Shown: positions 44,295 to 55,352 of the stretch, piece after piece
Layout: every line of letters starts with the position of its first letter
How positions within the stretch are numbered: position 1 is the first letter of the stretch
Assembly: GCF_000276665.1 (NCBI RefSeq)
Contig: NW_004955477.1
Location: 2,275,916 to 2,339,915 of the forward strand
Length of the DNA: 64,000 nucleotides
Source of the DNA: Chinchilla lanigera
Taxonomy: Eukaryota > Chordata > Mammalia > Rodentia > Chinchillidae
Reading direction: 5' to 3'
The notes under the pieces: model-generated
The model's database searches: none
What the model was told of the DNA's origin: nothing
The model's input: only the letters and a program-made list of their open reading frames with translations
Position numbers and translations under genes: made by a program

Positions 44295-45085
44295 GCTTGA
44301 ATATATTCACAATCATATGTTTAAGACACACAGCAACACTAGTCACCAGGAAAATGCAAATCAAGCCCACAGTGAGATACTGTACCTTGCACCCATCATG
44401 ACAGCTATCAAAAAAAAGTAAAAATAGCAAGAAATGGTGGGGATATGGAGAAACTGAAGCTCCTGTAAATTGTTGGTGGGAATGCAAAATGGTACAGCCA
44501 CTGTGGAAAATATAATGGCAGTTCCTCAAAAAGTAAAAATAGAGTTACTATGCAATCCAGCAATTCCACCTCTGAATGTAGCCACAAAAGAATTGAAAGC
44601 AGGAACTTTGAGAGATATGTACTTGCATAGCAGTATAATTCACGTCAGCCAAAAGGCAGAAACAACCCAAGTGTCCATTGACAGATGAAAGGGGAAACCA
44701 GATATGCTCTCTCCATAAAATGGAATATTATTTTGTCTGTAAAAGGAAGAAAATTCTGACACATTTAATAACATGAAAGAGCCTTGAGGACCTTCTGCCA
44801 AGTGAAGCAAGCCAATCACAAAATGACAAATACTGAGTGACTCCACTTACATGAAATAATCTAGAGCAGTCAAGTTCATAAAGACTGAAAGCGGAATGAC
44901 GGTTGCCAGGGGCTGGGGAGGGGAACAAAGAGCAGTTATTTTGTGGGAACTGAGCTACGGTTTCCCAAGCTGAAGTTCTGGACGTTGGTTGCACAGCATT
45001 GTGAATGTCCTTGACACTACTGCACACTTAAAAATGGTTAAGACATTGAAAGTTCTATGCATTTTACCACAATTTCCTCAAAAAG
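44295..45085 (+). repeat. LINE-1 (L1M) ORF2 end and 3' UTR
   Basis: It contains the C-terminal ORF2 coding phrases ('gaaaatgcaaatcaagccca', 'ggtgggaatgcaaaatggta', 'ccaagtgtccattgacagat'). The L1M 3' UTR follows ('ggttgccaggggctggggag', 'cacttaaaaatggttaagac'). ORF2 is broken by frameshifts and the 5' part is missing, as usual for old L1 copies. Confidence 0.92.
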
Positions 45086-45089
45086 AAAA

Positions 45090-45365
45090 TGCACAGCCAC
45101 ACAAACCAAAGTGAACCATGAGGCAGATTTATGTGTCTGTATGAAAGTTCTCCAACAGCAATCTTTACTTGAAAGAAGGCAAACAGAGCACAGTGGCTAC
45201 ACAGACACATGGAAAATAACTCACAGGGTATTGAGCAGTGGTTTTATCTGGGGAAGGAAACTAGGGTACCTGGGAAATAGGAAGTTTGTATTTTCTCCCT
45301 TTATGTTGTTTGAACTTTGTGTGTGTGGTATTCAGAATTGAGAATGGGGTCTTCAAATTGAACTA
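45090..45365 (+). repeat. LINE-1/HAL1-like 3' end fragment
   Basis: 'gagcagtggttttatctggg' followed by 'gtatttt' and 'tttgaactttgtgtgtgtgg' resembles the end of L1-related elements. It directly follows the L1M copy. Confidence 0.5.
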
Positions 45366-45384
45366 CATGCCAGTCCTGTAAAAA

Positions 45385-45475
45385 AAAACTTTTTTTGAGA
45401 CAAGGTTGCACTAAGTTATTGAGAAGGGGCTTGAACTTGCAATCCTCCTACATGATTTCAGTAATCAAATGAAGC
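45385..45475 (-). repeat. Degenerate B1-like SINE fragment, minus strand
   Basis: 'ttttttgagacaaggttgca' followed by 'ctaagttattgagaaggggc' and 'ttgaacttgcaatcctccta' matches the antisense half of a B1 element of the non-murid type ('cactaagttgctgaggctgg'). It is older than the B1 at 43510 and has no triplication. Confidence 0.65.
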
Positions 45476-46049
45476 TAATTTTTTTTCATGCAGCTTCAAT
45501 CCCGGCAACTGCAATCCCTGCAAGTAACCATCACCAGTCCCAGCTGGTTCACAGTGCCTGTGAAGGAGGCCTGTTGCTGGCCCCGGGACATCACAGTGGA
45601 AAGATTATGGAGACTAAGCCTGAGCATGAAGCCCCTTGAGACCTCACTGGAACTTGAACTGTTTGTGTAAAGGAAGAGTTTGGGGATAGAAGCAAGGACT
45701 GAGGAAGGAGGAACCACTAGGGCAGCTGCATCCCATCTGAGGCACAGCAAAATGGAATAATAATCCTGGACTCTGTCCTAACCATTGTGCGATACTATGG
45801 TAACTCTCCAGATATGACTCAGGATTCCACTGGACAGAAGTAATAGAAACCCACATCAGCAAGCTGAAGCATAAAAAGAAATGTAGTAAATCATGACATT
45901 GAAAAGTCCACAAGTTCTGCTTCAAGTCAAGCTGGATCTAGGTGCTCAAGTGATGTGTGGAATCCACCTCCACTCTTTTGCCCCAGGTAGGCTGTATCAC
46001 CAAGCAGAGCACAAAAAATGGTCCCCAGACTTAGGTTCTACCAGCCTGT

Positions 46050-46164
46050 CCTTTTTTTTTTTTTTTTTTTTTTATTTTTGGTTTTTTTTCTGGTACAGGG
46101 AATCAAACTCATGACCTTGCACTTGCCAGGCAGGTGCTGTGCCGCTGAGCTAAATCCCCAGCCC
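46050..46164 (-). mobile_element. ID SINE, copy 4, minus strand
   Basis: T-rich tail at 46051-46088, linker 'ctggtacaggg', antisense body ending 'gctaaatccccagccc'. A perfect 16-bp target duplication (ggttctaccagcctgt) flanks it at 46034-46049 and 46165-46180. The perfect duplication implies a recent insertion. Confidence 0.96.
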
Positions 46165-46639
46165 GGTTCTACCAGCCTGTACTCCCACCGAGCAGCAGAG
46201 ACTCCGTCCAGCCAAACATCCAAGATTGGGTCTCATAGGCTGTGAGTGAGTTTATCTTTGTTTCTGAGCCAATCCCTGTGATTTGAAGGAGATGACATCA
46301 ATTATACAGCTCTGAGAATTGAGAGTAAAGGAGGGAAAACTCCCCGAAAGGAAATGAAGTGACAATTTCCAAAGTATAGATAATGGCTCCTGGGCAGCCA
46401 CAAACACTAGCAGTCTCTCCAAAGCATAAGTGCTTATAATTCTGTGATGCAGGGTCAGACAGGGTGAGAGGGAGGTTACTATTATATGGAATTCTACTCT
46501 GTCATATGCATGGCATTTTCCACAACCAAGATGAGAGCCAGATGCACAGAGAAGTTGGCAGGATGTCACCACTGGGTCCAATCTCACACATGTGTCCTGG
46601 GCTCAGAAGAAACCAAAGATTATGAGTTTGCAGCCACAG

Positions 46640-46790
46640 GATCTGAATTCCCTCCCAGGTTCTGATACTTACCAGCCACGTAGCCTTGGAAAGAAAGATA
46701 CTGTCCTCTGCCTCAGTTCCTTCATCTGGAAGATGGGAATAATAAAATGTCACTGGTAGAACTGCAAGTAAGGATTGTAAGAGGCATGTG
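46640..46790 (+). repeat. MIR SINE
   Basis: 'ctgatacttaccagccacgt' followed by 'ctctgcctcagttccttcat' and 'ctggaagatgggaataataa' is a well-preserved MIR core. Confidence 0.88.
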
Positions 46791-46999
46791 GGGACCTGAC
46801 ACCACATTGGCGTGTGTCGGAACACAGGGGCTCCATCGAGGTGCCGCACTCCTGGAAAGGGGTTTGGGTATCTGAACTGAGTGAGGACCACAGGACCTTC
46901 CAAAAACAGAATCAAGTTTTATCGTGTACAGGTACAAATTCCCTCTAATGGATGCAGTCATTATGTATACCTCAAATGTATCAATAAACTTAATTAAAG

Positions 47000-47780
47000 A
47001 AAGCAATTCTTTTTTTTTCTTCAGTGGCTGGCAGACTTTAACAAAAAAAAATGAAACAAAAGCCAATGCTGGGGCTTTCTGAAACCTTCCCCAAGGCACA
47101 TGACTGCAGCAATGAAAATTCAAGGAGAACCAGCACAGCCAGGCCCATTGATGGCAAAGATTAGCTCACAAGTTCCCAGGGCTGGGTCCTACTGAGGCTT
47201 CCTTGAGATAGTGAGTCTGAAAGCAGGACGCAGGAAGCTGCTTGTTGCTGCAGTACCTGGTACAAAGGCTTGCACAACTCTGAACTCAGTGCTCAGCCCT
47301 TGCAAAACACCAGACTAATGGTTCCCAAAATGGGTACCGCAGGATCCACAGCCCTAAAGGCCCTAATATACGTGCGGTACTTTTTGGGTGATTTGAATTC
47401 TGGAGAGGATCAGTATTAACATATCCAGAAAGACTCTTCTCGTGCAAATCTTAAAATAATGCAAATCACGCCATTAATATATCCCCATTGTATCTAGAAT
47501 TGCATAATTCCCAACCTGCCATCTGAATGAGTTGTAGCTACTGGACTGCCCACATCAGCATCACTGCAAAAAATAATCACACCCGTCCTTGATCTGAGCT
47601 GCAAGAACTAGGTCTTGAATTATTCAAGTTGTGAATGATCAAGGAACTGGAAGGATAGGCCCAGGCCTGGGCTATAACCCCTGACCTAAGAACAAGCTGC
47701 TCTGCTCATCCAGGACCTTAGCATGCAGCTGGCACACCATCAAGCTTTGCAGGAGGGAGGGCAAGAGAGACAATGGCTTA
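47000..47780. other. Unique intergenic sequence
   Basis: I see nothing I can name with confidence. Confidence 0.5.
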
Positions 47781-47783
47781 AAG

Positions 47784-47980
47784 CAGGGGCAACCAACTGC
47801 AGCTCACAGGCCAAATCCAGCCCACTCTAACTCTTGCAACTAAAGCTTGATCAGAACACTGATTTAGGTATTATCCATCACGGCTGTGACAGGACAACAG
47901 CCAAGGTGAGTCGCTGCAGCAGGAACCATTTAGCCTGCAAGGCCACAAATGCTCCTTTACAGAAAAATTTGCCACCCTTT
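47784..47980 (-). mobile_element. Charlie-type hAT MITE, decayed
   Basis: The left end 'caggggcaaccaactgcagc' is followed by 'aggccaaatccagcccac'. The right part is 'cctttacagaaaaatttgcc'. Together they are the antisense of a Charlie-type nonautonomous element ('caggggtcagcaaacttttt...tgtaaagggcc'). Flanks GCTTAAAG and GCTTTAAA match at six of eight. Confidence 0.7.
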
Positions 47981-47999
47981 GCTTTAAAATAAAGTCAGC

Positions 48000-49300
48000 A
48001 GGCTTTTGAGTGCAGGACTTCTCCTAGGATTTCAAGCTATTTATTGGGCAATGTGAATGTATGTGAGAGAAATTTCCCAAACTCATCAGATGACAAAGCC
48101 TCTCTTCCCCGGGGCACCTCACAGAGCCTGGTGTCCACAGAGCACTGGCCACATGGGTTTTGTGTAATCTGAACAGGGTGTCTTAGAACAGAGCTTAGGG
48201 TGCCCACAGGAGCCCCCAGGCTGGGTGACCCAGAGGAGGGGTCTGTGGTGCCTGGGCCACACATTCTTCCTGCTTCACACAGCCAGAAGCTCCAGGACCC
48301 CTCAGTCTGTGCCCACCACACTTCAGCCCCTCCCCTGAAGTCTGCAGGAAAATGTAGTCGGAGCTTCTTGCTTGGAAAATGACCACATGCGTGTCCTATG
48401 GGACCAAGCTTGGCCCTCAGGATCAGCCCTCCTGCTGTGGAGCGGGAGGCTGCAGAACTGGAGCCATTCCCCAAAAGCACCCTGAGAACATGAGTCCTCA
48501 CTCCTTTACAGAAGCAAAGAGGAAGGAGAGGCAAGCTGCATCTCTACACACTCAACATTACCTGCCCTGCCCGGATCTCAGCCCTGGCTCCCCTGGCTCC
48601 AGGGTGCAGAGCTGGCCATGGACCAGCCTGGCAAAAGGAAGGAGCTGCTCCTCCTCTGGCTCAGGCCCCAGGCACTCAGGGCACCTCACTGCCACAGAAA
48701 CCATACCCTACTGTGATGACTGCCAGTGTCTGGCCATTCATGTCCCACCTCTGGGCGGGAACAGTGCTATAGGAGCCCCCAGCTACCCTGAGCACAAGAT
48801 TGGAAAAGTCAGTCTCTGCTCCGCAAGACTCACCAGCCCACATATGGGTAATCACAGAACAAGCAAAGCTCTATGAACAAAGAAGACACAGAAAGGCCTC
48901 TTCTGATGGGCCTGGGCAGAGTATGGACGAGGAAACAGCAAGGACTCAAAGATGTCACAAAAAGTAGGCACAACCCACCCCCAGGGCAGGGAGCAGAAAA
49001 GCTCGGAGTACAGTGGAGGAGAGCTGTGTTCGATGTCTGCTGTCACCCATCAGGAAAGCTTCTGTGGGTGGGCAGCTTCACTGGGACCAGGTGGCAGCAA
49101 AGCAGCCTGGGATGGCAGGAGAGGCATCTGCCATCAGCAGGTTCCATCAAAAACCTCTGCAATGGCTGCAGCAGGACAAGAGCTGGGAGCTCATGGGAAA
49201 CCTCACTATTCACCCCACGTGCACAAGAAATAACCCTAACACCAACTGTGTCAGTACATGGTATACCGCATGTGCATGGCTGCGTTTTCTCCTACCAACA
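48000..49300. other. Unique intergenic sequence, GC-richer
   Basis: Overlapping open frames of up to 165 codons on both strands are present (48037-48534 minus, 48379-48876 plus, 48873-49349 plus). They lack recognisable domains, overlap one another and have no intron structure. I read them as chance frames in GC-rich DNA. Confidence 0.5.
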
Positions 49301-49304
49301 GCTT

Positions 49305-49435
49305 TATGAGCTGGATGCTATAATTAGCCCCATTTTCCTAAGAAGCTGAAGTTCAGAGAGGTTAAGTAACTTGCCTGGGGTCGCACAGTGAAGAAGTAGC
49401 AAGGCCAGGGGCTTCAGTCCAATCTCTTCCTTACC
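49305..49435 (-). repeat. MIR SINE, minus strand
   Basis: 'agccccattttcctaagaag' followed by 'gttcagagaggttaagtaac' and 'ttgcctggggtcgcacagtg' is a clear antisense MIR core. Confidence 0.9.
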
Positions 49436-49599
49436 CACGCTTTCTTAACCTCTGGTGAGGGTGGGGGGATTCCCAGCACATGGGCTGTGAGCTGCACTTG
49501 AAGGCAACTGCTGAGTCATTTCCTCCCCCAGCCTCAACCACAGGTTGCATTAGCTGTCAGGAAGGGCCCAGCCAGGCCCCGGCTGTGGTGGCCCTCAAC

Positions 49600-49672
49600 C
49601 AGAAACCAATATCAGCATGTCTCTAGCTCCACCACCTGGCACATAGTAGGTGTTCAGCAAATAACCACAGAA
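49600..49672 (+). repeat. MIR/L2-like 3' tail
   Basis: 'ccacctggcacatagtaggt' followed by 'gttcagcaaataacc' matches the shared 3' end of ancient SINE/LINE copies. Confidence 0.65.
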
Positions 49673-50257
49673 CAGAAAATGGTCATAAAGCTGTTTCCAA
49701 ATGACTGAAACACACTCCATGGAAACCAGCTTGTCTCTTTAATCTGTGTTGGAAGAGAAAATGAAGCTCTCCAAATATTTGCACAACTATAATCCATCTT
49801 GAAATTGAAACGTGTTTCCCTAAATTACCCACTGCATCGGGTTTCGAAGAAGTTCTATTCTTGTAGACTTGAGCTACGAAGTGGAAAATGTCAAATCTTG
49901 ACAGTAAAAAGGAGAGAGGCCTCAAGAATGCCCCAAAGACTGTGGCCGACCCTGACAGTTCCCCACCCCAAACAAGGTCAGGCGGGAGATGGTGCATCCT
50001 TCCTCTGAGGTGGTGGAGCTCACCGTGTGGCCTTGTCTTCTCCATAGTTGATCATTCTTTCCTCTAATGCAAGAATTGATGCAATAAATCTCATGACTAT
50101 TGATGGTCTCACTACTGTGGTGTGGGGTTATTGGCAAAGGATGAAGCATCTTATTTAAAGCCATCTGACTCCATATGTTAGATAGATTAAAGCTGGAAGA
50201 CAGTTAGAAGGTACCCACTACCAAGTGAAGGTCTAGTCTTTAGAGAAGGGGCTTATG

Positions 50258-50348
50258 CAGGCCGGAGATGTAGCTCAACAGCACAAGCACTTGCCTGGCA
50301 AGCTTGAGGTCATGAGTTCGATTCCCTCTACAAAAAAAAAAAAAAATG
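50258..50348 (+). mobile_element. ID-like SINE, copy 5, divergent subfamily
   Basis: The body 'ggccggagatgtagctcaac' has A box TAGCTCAACAG at 50271-50281 and a B box near 'gagttcgattcc' (50314-50325). The A-rich tail lacks the 'ggtaccgg' linker of the other copies. A perfect 15-bp target duplication (gagaaggggcttatg) flanks it at 50243-50257 and 50349-50363. Confidence 0.93.
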
Positions 50349-50369
50349 GAGAAGGGGCTTATGAGTGAT

Positions 50370-51480
50370 TTAGGTTTCAGAACACAAAAAGTAATATATC
50401 TCCAGGGGCTACAGCTGTTCTACTAGTTGGGACCATTTAGTCCAGCAACAGGGGTAGCAGTGGTGAGGGGGACAGGAGTGTGGTTGTGAAGCAAGGGCGA
50501 GCGAGTCCTCAGATTCTCCACAGGGTGTAGGAGAGGCCTGAGAGTAAGTGTGAACCTTAGGCTAGGACCAGGAGGAGATTAGAGACTTCTGTTTGCTAAT
50601 CTAGCCACCTAGTTATTACCTTCCTTTGCTGACACTACTCCTGGCTCTGGTCAGCATTTTCCCTTAGTGACACTGCTACAGGCACCTCTAGGCCCAGAAC
50701 TAGATCTGAAATCTCTGTCTCCCGTGCACATCCCGGAATATGACATGCACAGGTACTCAGACAAGGCAGTCAAATGGCAATAATCATTTGCAAAGGATCT
50801 GTCCTTAGAGATCTCTGGTACAAAGCCAAAAAACAAATATTTGGTTAGACTTAGGGGCAGGCTTACAGCAAGTTGTTTAGGAGCAAGATGTTCAGAAGGT
50901 ATTATTTTTGGAGCAGTTTGCTGTTAGCTTCTATCATCCATGTTGAAAATTCTGCTTAAAGAAAAATACATGTTTCTGGCTCAGGGTCCAGTAACACCTG
51001 GTGAGTGCATGGGTTGTTTGGTATCTCAGGCTGTCAAGGAAAATTAGGTGGAGCAGAGAGAAGCACCACTCAGCGGAATAGGAGCTCTACCCTCCTGGGC
51101 AGCTTCCCCCTAGGGTTGATACTAAGTCCCACAGATTCCTTTGCACCGATGTCTGTGCCTCTTTTCTTTCAGTGATTCTGGGATCACTCATGGCCAGGCC
51201 CCAGGGTGGATGCAGAAACAGCTGCGACTCGGTTCCTGCCCAAGAGCTCAGTGCCTGGTAGAACCCATGGTTCCCACTCAGTGCCAGAATCTGTGACAGG
51301 GCCCAAGCTAGGGCCCAGCAAGGATGCTTCTGGAGTCTGCCAGGCCTGGAGTGACATCCAGGATCTCGGAAGGCATGACTTCAAGGCCATTCCTTTAAAA
51401 AAGCAACACTCTTCCTCTGCAGAGACTGATGAAAGTCCTCCACACCTAAGACACAATAAACAAGAGATGACTTTTTTTAT
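50370..51480. other. Unique intergenic sequence
   Basis: I see nothing nameable. Confidence 0.5.
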
Positions 51481-51532
51481 TTTATTTTAAAGAGTAAAAG
51501 AAAGATAACATAATAATAGGGGGGCTTACCAA

Positions 51533-51950
51533 ATTACAGACAAAGTGGTAGGAAATTATCAATGGTTATTGTTTTACATATTGTTATCTACAAGATAGTT
51601 TCTCAGGAAAACAAATACACAAATGATAGTGAGTTACAGACAAAAGAGGTAGGAGATTATCAATAGTTGTTGTACTATACTTTGGTATCTTCAAAGTGGC
51701 TTCTAAAGAAAATAAATAGAGCTATACATGAGTGACCTATTGAAAAATCATTAACTATTCTCAATGGTTGTTGTAGGAAACACATAATAATAAACATGCA
51801 TCCATTTACGAAATAGGATAAGAACAATACAAACATTACAGAGTTATGGATAGATTAGTAGGAAAGTATCAATGGCTGCTGTAATACATGGTGGTATCTT
51901 CAAAGTGGTTTCCCAGGAAGACAGAGATACACAAGAAAGATCTAACAAGT
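51533..51950. repeat. Diverged ~100-bp tandem repeat, four units
   Basis: Units starting near 51533, 51633, 51738 and 51842 share an order: 'agttacagaca', 'gtaggaaattatcaatggtt' and 'ggtatcttcaaagtggttt' type blocks. The third unit is the most decayed. The array ends about 60 bp before the retroviral protease remnant. It is A+T rich and fits no satellite I know. Confidence 0.75.
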
Positions 51951-52009
51951 AGTTACAGCCTAAGGGTTGTCAAAAATAGCATATTACCTCCTCACCAGTG
52001 ACTCCTGTC

Positions 52010-52200
52010 ACTGAGGTGTGATGGCTGGAAGAAAGGCCAGGATTGAAAAGAAGGACCAAGAGACTTGCACCTGTGTCTAGCAACAGGCTATTTTCTTGTT
52101 CCTCCATAGTCATGATTACCCAGGGCTCCTCCATGGAGATGATGGTCTGGCCAGAGAGAGAAGGCAGAGTATGCCCCGGGCCCTCTCATTCCTGTTGGAC
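52010..52200 (-). pseudogene. Second retroviral remnant: protease N-terminal part
   Basis: On the minus strand a protease active-site motif, DTGAS, is encoded at 52063-52077 within 'LLLDTGAS', downstream in frame from the nucleocapsid. Sequence after about 52010 no longer resembles protease and gives way to the tandem repeat. The reading is broken upstream in gag. It belongs to a class I-like element different from the one at 4.7-8.1 kb. Confidence 0.85.
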
Positions 52201-52345
52201 TAACTGGTAGGATGTGCCTCCACTTCAGAGGGCAGACCGATCTCCAGTGGTCACCTTTGCATTCAGGGCATGGCCCATGGGGCCTCTTAGGGCAGTTCCT
52301 CTTGAGGTGGCCTGGCTTTTAACAGTGGTAGCAGATGAATGCAGT
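52200..52345 (-). pseudogene. Second retroviral remnant: nucleocapsid with two CCHC knuckles
   Basis: Two zinc knuckles of spacing CX2CX4HX4C are encoded on the minus strand at 52292-52333 and 52232-52270. A TAA stop (52319-52321) sits inside the first. Typical gammaretroviruses have a single knuckle. Two knuckles are known in HERV-H/HERV-W-like class I lineages, which is where I would place it. Confidence 0.85.
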
Positions 52346-53140
52346 CATCGAGTTCTTCTTGGGGGCCCCAGGAATCAGACTTGGGATCTGTTTTTCTTAG
52401 TGCTGCAGCAAAAGCAGCCGCTTTTTCTCTGTCTCTTTGTTTTCTCTCTTTGGCCTCCTCCTCGTCATGGCTATAGAATACTGAGGAGGCAATTCTTACT
52501 AGCATCTCAAGTGAGCCGTCTGGGGTGAAAGCCATTCTTTGTAGCTTTTTCTCTCCAGCCTCCCATCACATTGGGACCCCACAACCAGTTAGTGTCCTCT
52601 CCCCCGCTGTCAGCACAGGCAGCAGGAATCTTGCTGCAGACCTCTCTGGAGCTCCACCACAGCCTGTACTGTCAGGGGAAAAATGGCTTCCAGGGAGTCT
52701 CCACAGGTATTGTGCAAGGTCCTCCTGCTTTCCAGCTTCTGAATGGCTCTCATGACCCCGTCAACTAGACCTCTGAGTCTTCGAGCGTAGTCTGTATTCT
52801 CATGTTCTCCAAGTCCTTGTTCAGCAGCTGCTCCTCCCCTGACTCTGAACCTTTCTGGTTCTCAATGGCAGGAGCAAGAGTGACCCGTTGTATGGCATGT
52901 ATTCCCAGGGGCTTCTCCATGTTTGAATGATTCACACACGTCCATGGGTGGGCATCTGCAGCCAGTGCATAGTGGGCCAATTGTGTCATTGTTTCTCTGT
53001 ATCATGGTAGTTCTCAATTGAGCAGCGGTGGCCAGCCTGAGGGCTAGCGTGCAGCAGTGCTCCCCACTGAGTGGCTTCCTGTGTGCCGGAGCCCCCACAA
53101 GAGGTGACTTGTGTCCCCCAAGATACAGAGAAGTAATGCT
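52345..53140 (-). pseudogene. Second retroviral remnant: gag capsid region
   Basis: The minus-strand frame 52535-52287 has a charged coiled segment rich in E, K and R between capsid and nucleocapsid, as in class I gag. Farther upstream (52989-52545) fragments including 'QRVTLAPAIENQ' and 'EDLAQYLWRL', the latter with the look of a major-homology-region piece, appear in changing frames. The limit near 53140 is a guess. No LTR partner is recognisable on either side. Confidence 0.65.
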
Positions 53141-53299
53141 CCCTGAGAAAGATATGGCTCACTCCCAGGACTCCTACAGAACACCTCCCCCATGCCTCTT
53201 GCTGGTCCTGTGGTATTTGTTGTGTTTAAGGTTCAGGGGCACACACTGGTGCCAGGTGCTAGGACAAGAGTTTTTCAGGCGTTGCATCTGCACCTCTGG

Positions 53300-53420
53300 G
53301 GGTTTACCACTGTGATCACTTGAATTTTGCAGATAAAGAAATAGTCGTGGAAAAGTGAAGTAACTCTCCCAAAGCTAAGGCAGATCCAACCCCAATGCTG
53401 CCCTCCAAAGGCACTGGGTT
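53300..53420 (-). repeat. MIR SINE fragment, minus strand
   Basis: 'ttgcagataaagaaatagtc' followed by 'gtggaaaagtgaagtaactc' has antisense MIR order but is diverged. Confidence 0.55.
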
Positions 53421-53424
53421 CCTG

Positions 53425-54035
53425 ACCAATGGGCAAGAGGTTCAGCCAAGCTGGGGGTCTGAAGGCCAAGTGCAAGCCTATCAGCAGAGCTGCTGGGGAT
53501 CAGAGTCTGCTAGGCAGATAAGTAAAGGCTCCAAGCCTTACTCAAGAGCATGAGGGGAGGATGGGATGGCCTGGGAAACAGGGCCTACTGTACTGGCTAT
53601 GAGGTGTTCCAGGGCTAAGAGGAGACAGGCACCAAGGGATGTCCATTCCCACCTCTGGGTGCCAAAGTTAGCAAACAGAAATACAGGATGCCTGGCTACA
53701 TTTGAATTGCAGACATACAAATAACTGTTAGTATAGACTGTGCTACATGGAATACCTGGGATACACTTCGAGTAAAAAACAAATTGTAGTATATCTGAAG
53801 CTCAAACCCCACAGGCTTCTCTCTTTTGTCTGACTGGCCCTCACCTTGGTTCCATGACTCCCCACACTGCATTTGGGAGCTTAGGATAGAGTCTCGTACT
53901 CAGACCCACTCTTCTTCCTACGTAAGGTCCTGGTGACCAATAAAAATATGAAGAGATCAGCAGGGTTCAAAGTGGTAGCTTCTTCAAAATTAATGGCATC
54001 ACCAAACTAGAGAACATGCCTTAAATTTGGAGAGT
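53425..54035. other. Unique intergenic sequence
   Basis: I see nothing I can name with confidence. Confidence 0.5.
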
Positions 54036-54039
54036 ACCG

Positions 54040-54200
54040 GCCGGTGTACATGTTGGCTCTCTTGTCCCTGGCTGTGTGGCCCAGGCAAATCACTCAATGT
54101 CTGAGTCTCTTTCTTTTCCTGCAACTTGGGGATAATGATAAACCCGCCCCATGTCCTCCTCAAACTGTGGGGAGGATCAGATCCCACCATGCAGGTAGAG
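54040..54200 (+). repeat. MIR SINE
   Basis: 'ctggctgtgtggcccaggca' followed by 'aatcactcaatgtctgagtc' and 'aacttggggataatgataaa' is a good MIR match. Confidence 0.85.
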
Positions 54201-54596
54201 GTTCTGCTTTGTAATAATCTCTCCATATCATTTAAATAATAACAAATGATGGGTTGGGTTAACAGCATGACCCTGCAGCCCTTCCCACATTCTCTTCAAG
54301 CCTTGTTTTCTGTGTGTCAACAGTTAATGCAATCTCTGGGCACTGGAGGTGGCTAAAGAAAGAAGCCATAGCAAATTTGATTTGTGTGTCTAATTCCATT
54401 TGAAATGACTTTGGCAATAAAGCTATTCTCCTTGATTCTTTTAAATCAGCACATTTCAGCTGCAAAGTGACATCATGGGATCAGCAGTTCTCTTCGTGTC
54501 ACTGGTGAGCCCACAGTGAAGGGACACAGAAACCTGGCCCCACAGCAGGTAGCCAATCTCATCTGCTGGGAGACTTTGGGGGGGAAAACATTAGCC

Positions 54597-54818
54597 CAGT
54601 GATGGTGAATCTTTTAGAAACGAGCTCCCAAACTGAAACCCCAAGCCCATTTATTTATCACAATGCGCCAACACTACAATTAAACCTGGATACTGAGGGT
54701 TTAGTTTAGGAAAAAACAACTGTTAACTGATGCTTGGCTGCTGGGGCAACTTGGCTCATATGCCAACAGATAGGGCTCTGCACGCTTGCTGCAGGACAGG
54801 ATAGGTTTGCTACCACTG
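54597..54818. mobile_element. Miniature hAT transposon, copy 3 (222 bp)
   Basis: It begins CAGTGATGGTGAATCT and ends AGGTTTGCTACCACTG, the same inverted ends as the copies at 595 and 14378. The flanking 8-mers CATTAGCC (54589-54596) and CATTAGTC (54819-54826) agree at seven of eight, a good hAT target duplication. 'agtttaggaaaaaac' and 'tcccaaactgaaaccccaag' recall a hAT consensus I know from other vertebrates. Longest of the three copies, noncoding. Confidence 0.92.
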
Positions 54819-55229
54819 CATTAGTCTGTACAGGATTCCAGGACTAGAACCTGGAATGAAGGTCTTGCCCTTTGACCAGGAGCTTGCAGCTGAGTGCTTC
54901 CTGAGGTTGGAAGTGCTTCTGGTATTCATGGCATATCTAAGCCTGTACCTCTGGGGTCAGCCTAGTTAGGGCCATGATCAGCCACTTACTAATTAAAAAT
55001 CATTGATGAACTCGATGGTTCTATGTTTACCTGTACAGTAGGTATAATGCAAATAATCACACTTAGGTCTGTCACCAGGATGATCTCAAAGAATCCATCA
55101 TCTGTTGCCATTATGTAGAGCACATAGCCCCAGGCTTGTCCATGGTTAATCTCCATGCAGCAAAATAGGAGTGCTTCTTCCCCATGATCCATGAGCTCTC
55201 AGGAGCTCAAAGGAGCTCTGCATGCACAC

Positions 55230-55286
55230 TCCCTCCTCCCTCCCTCTCCCTCTCTCTGTCTCTCTCTGTCTCTCTCTGTCTCTCTG

Positions 55287-55330
<44 letters not shown>

Positions 55331-55352
55331 GTATATATATATATATAATATA
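55230..55352. repeat. (CT)n and (TA)n compound microsatellite
   Basis: About 100 bases of CT/CTCTGT units (55230-55328) continue into TATATA (55329-55350). Open frames across it are low-complexity artefacts. Confidence 0.95.

Noticed and set aside
44470..44688. Small host protein
   Set aside because: The frame is the C-terminal end of LINE-1 ORF2.
48037..49349. Open frames of 158-165 codons on both strands
   Set aside because: They overlap one another on opposite strands, have no recognisable domain, and fit stop-poor noncoding DNA.
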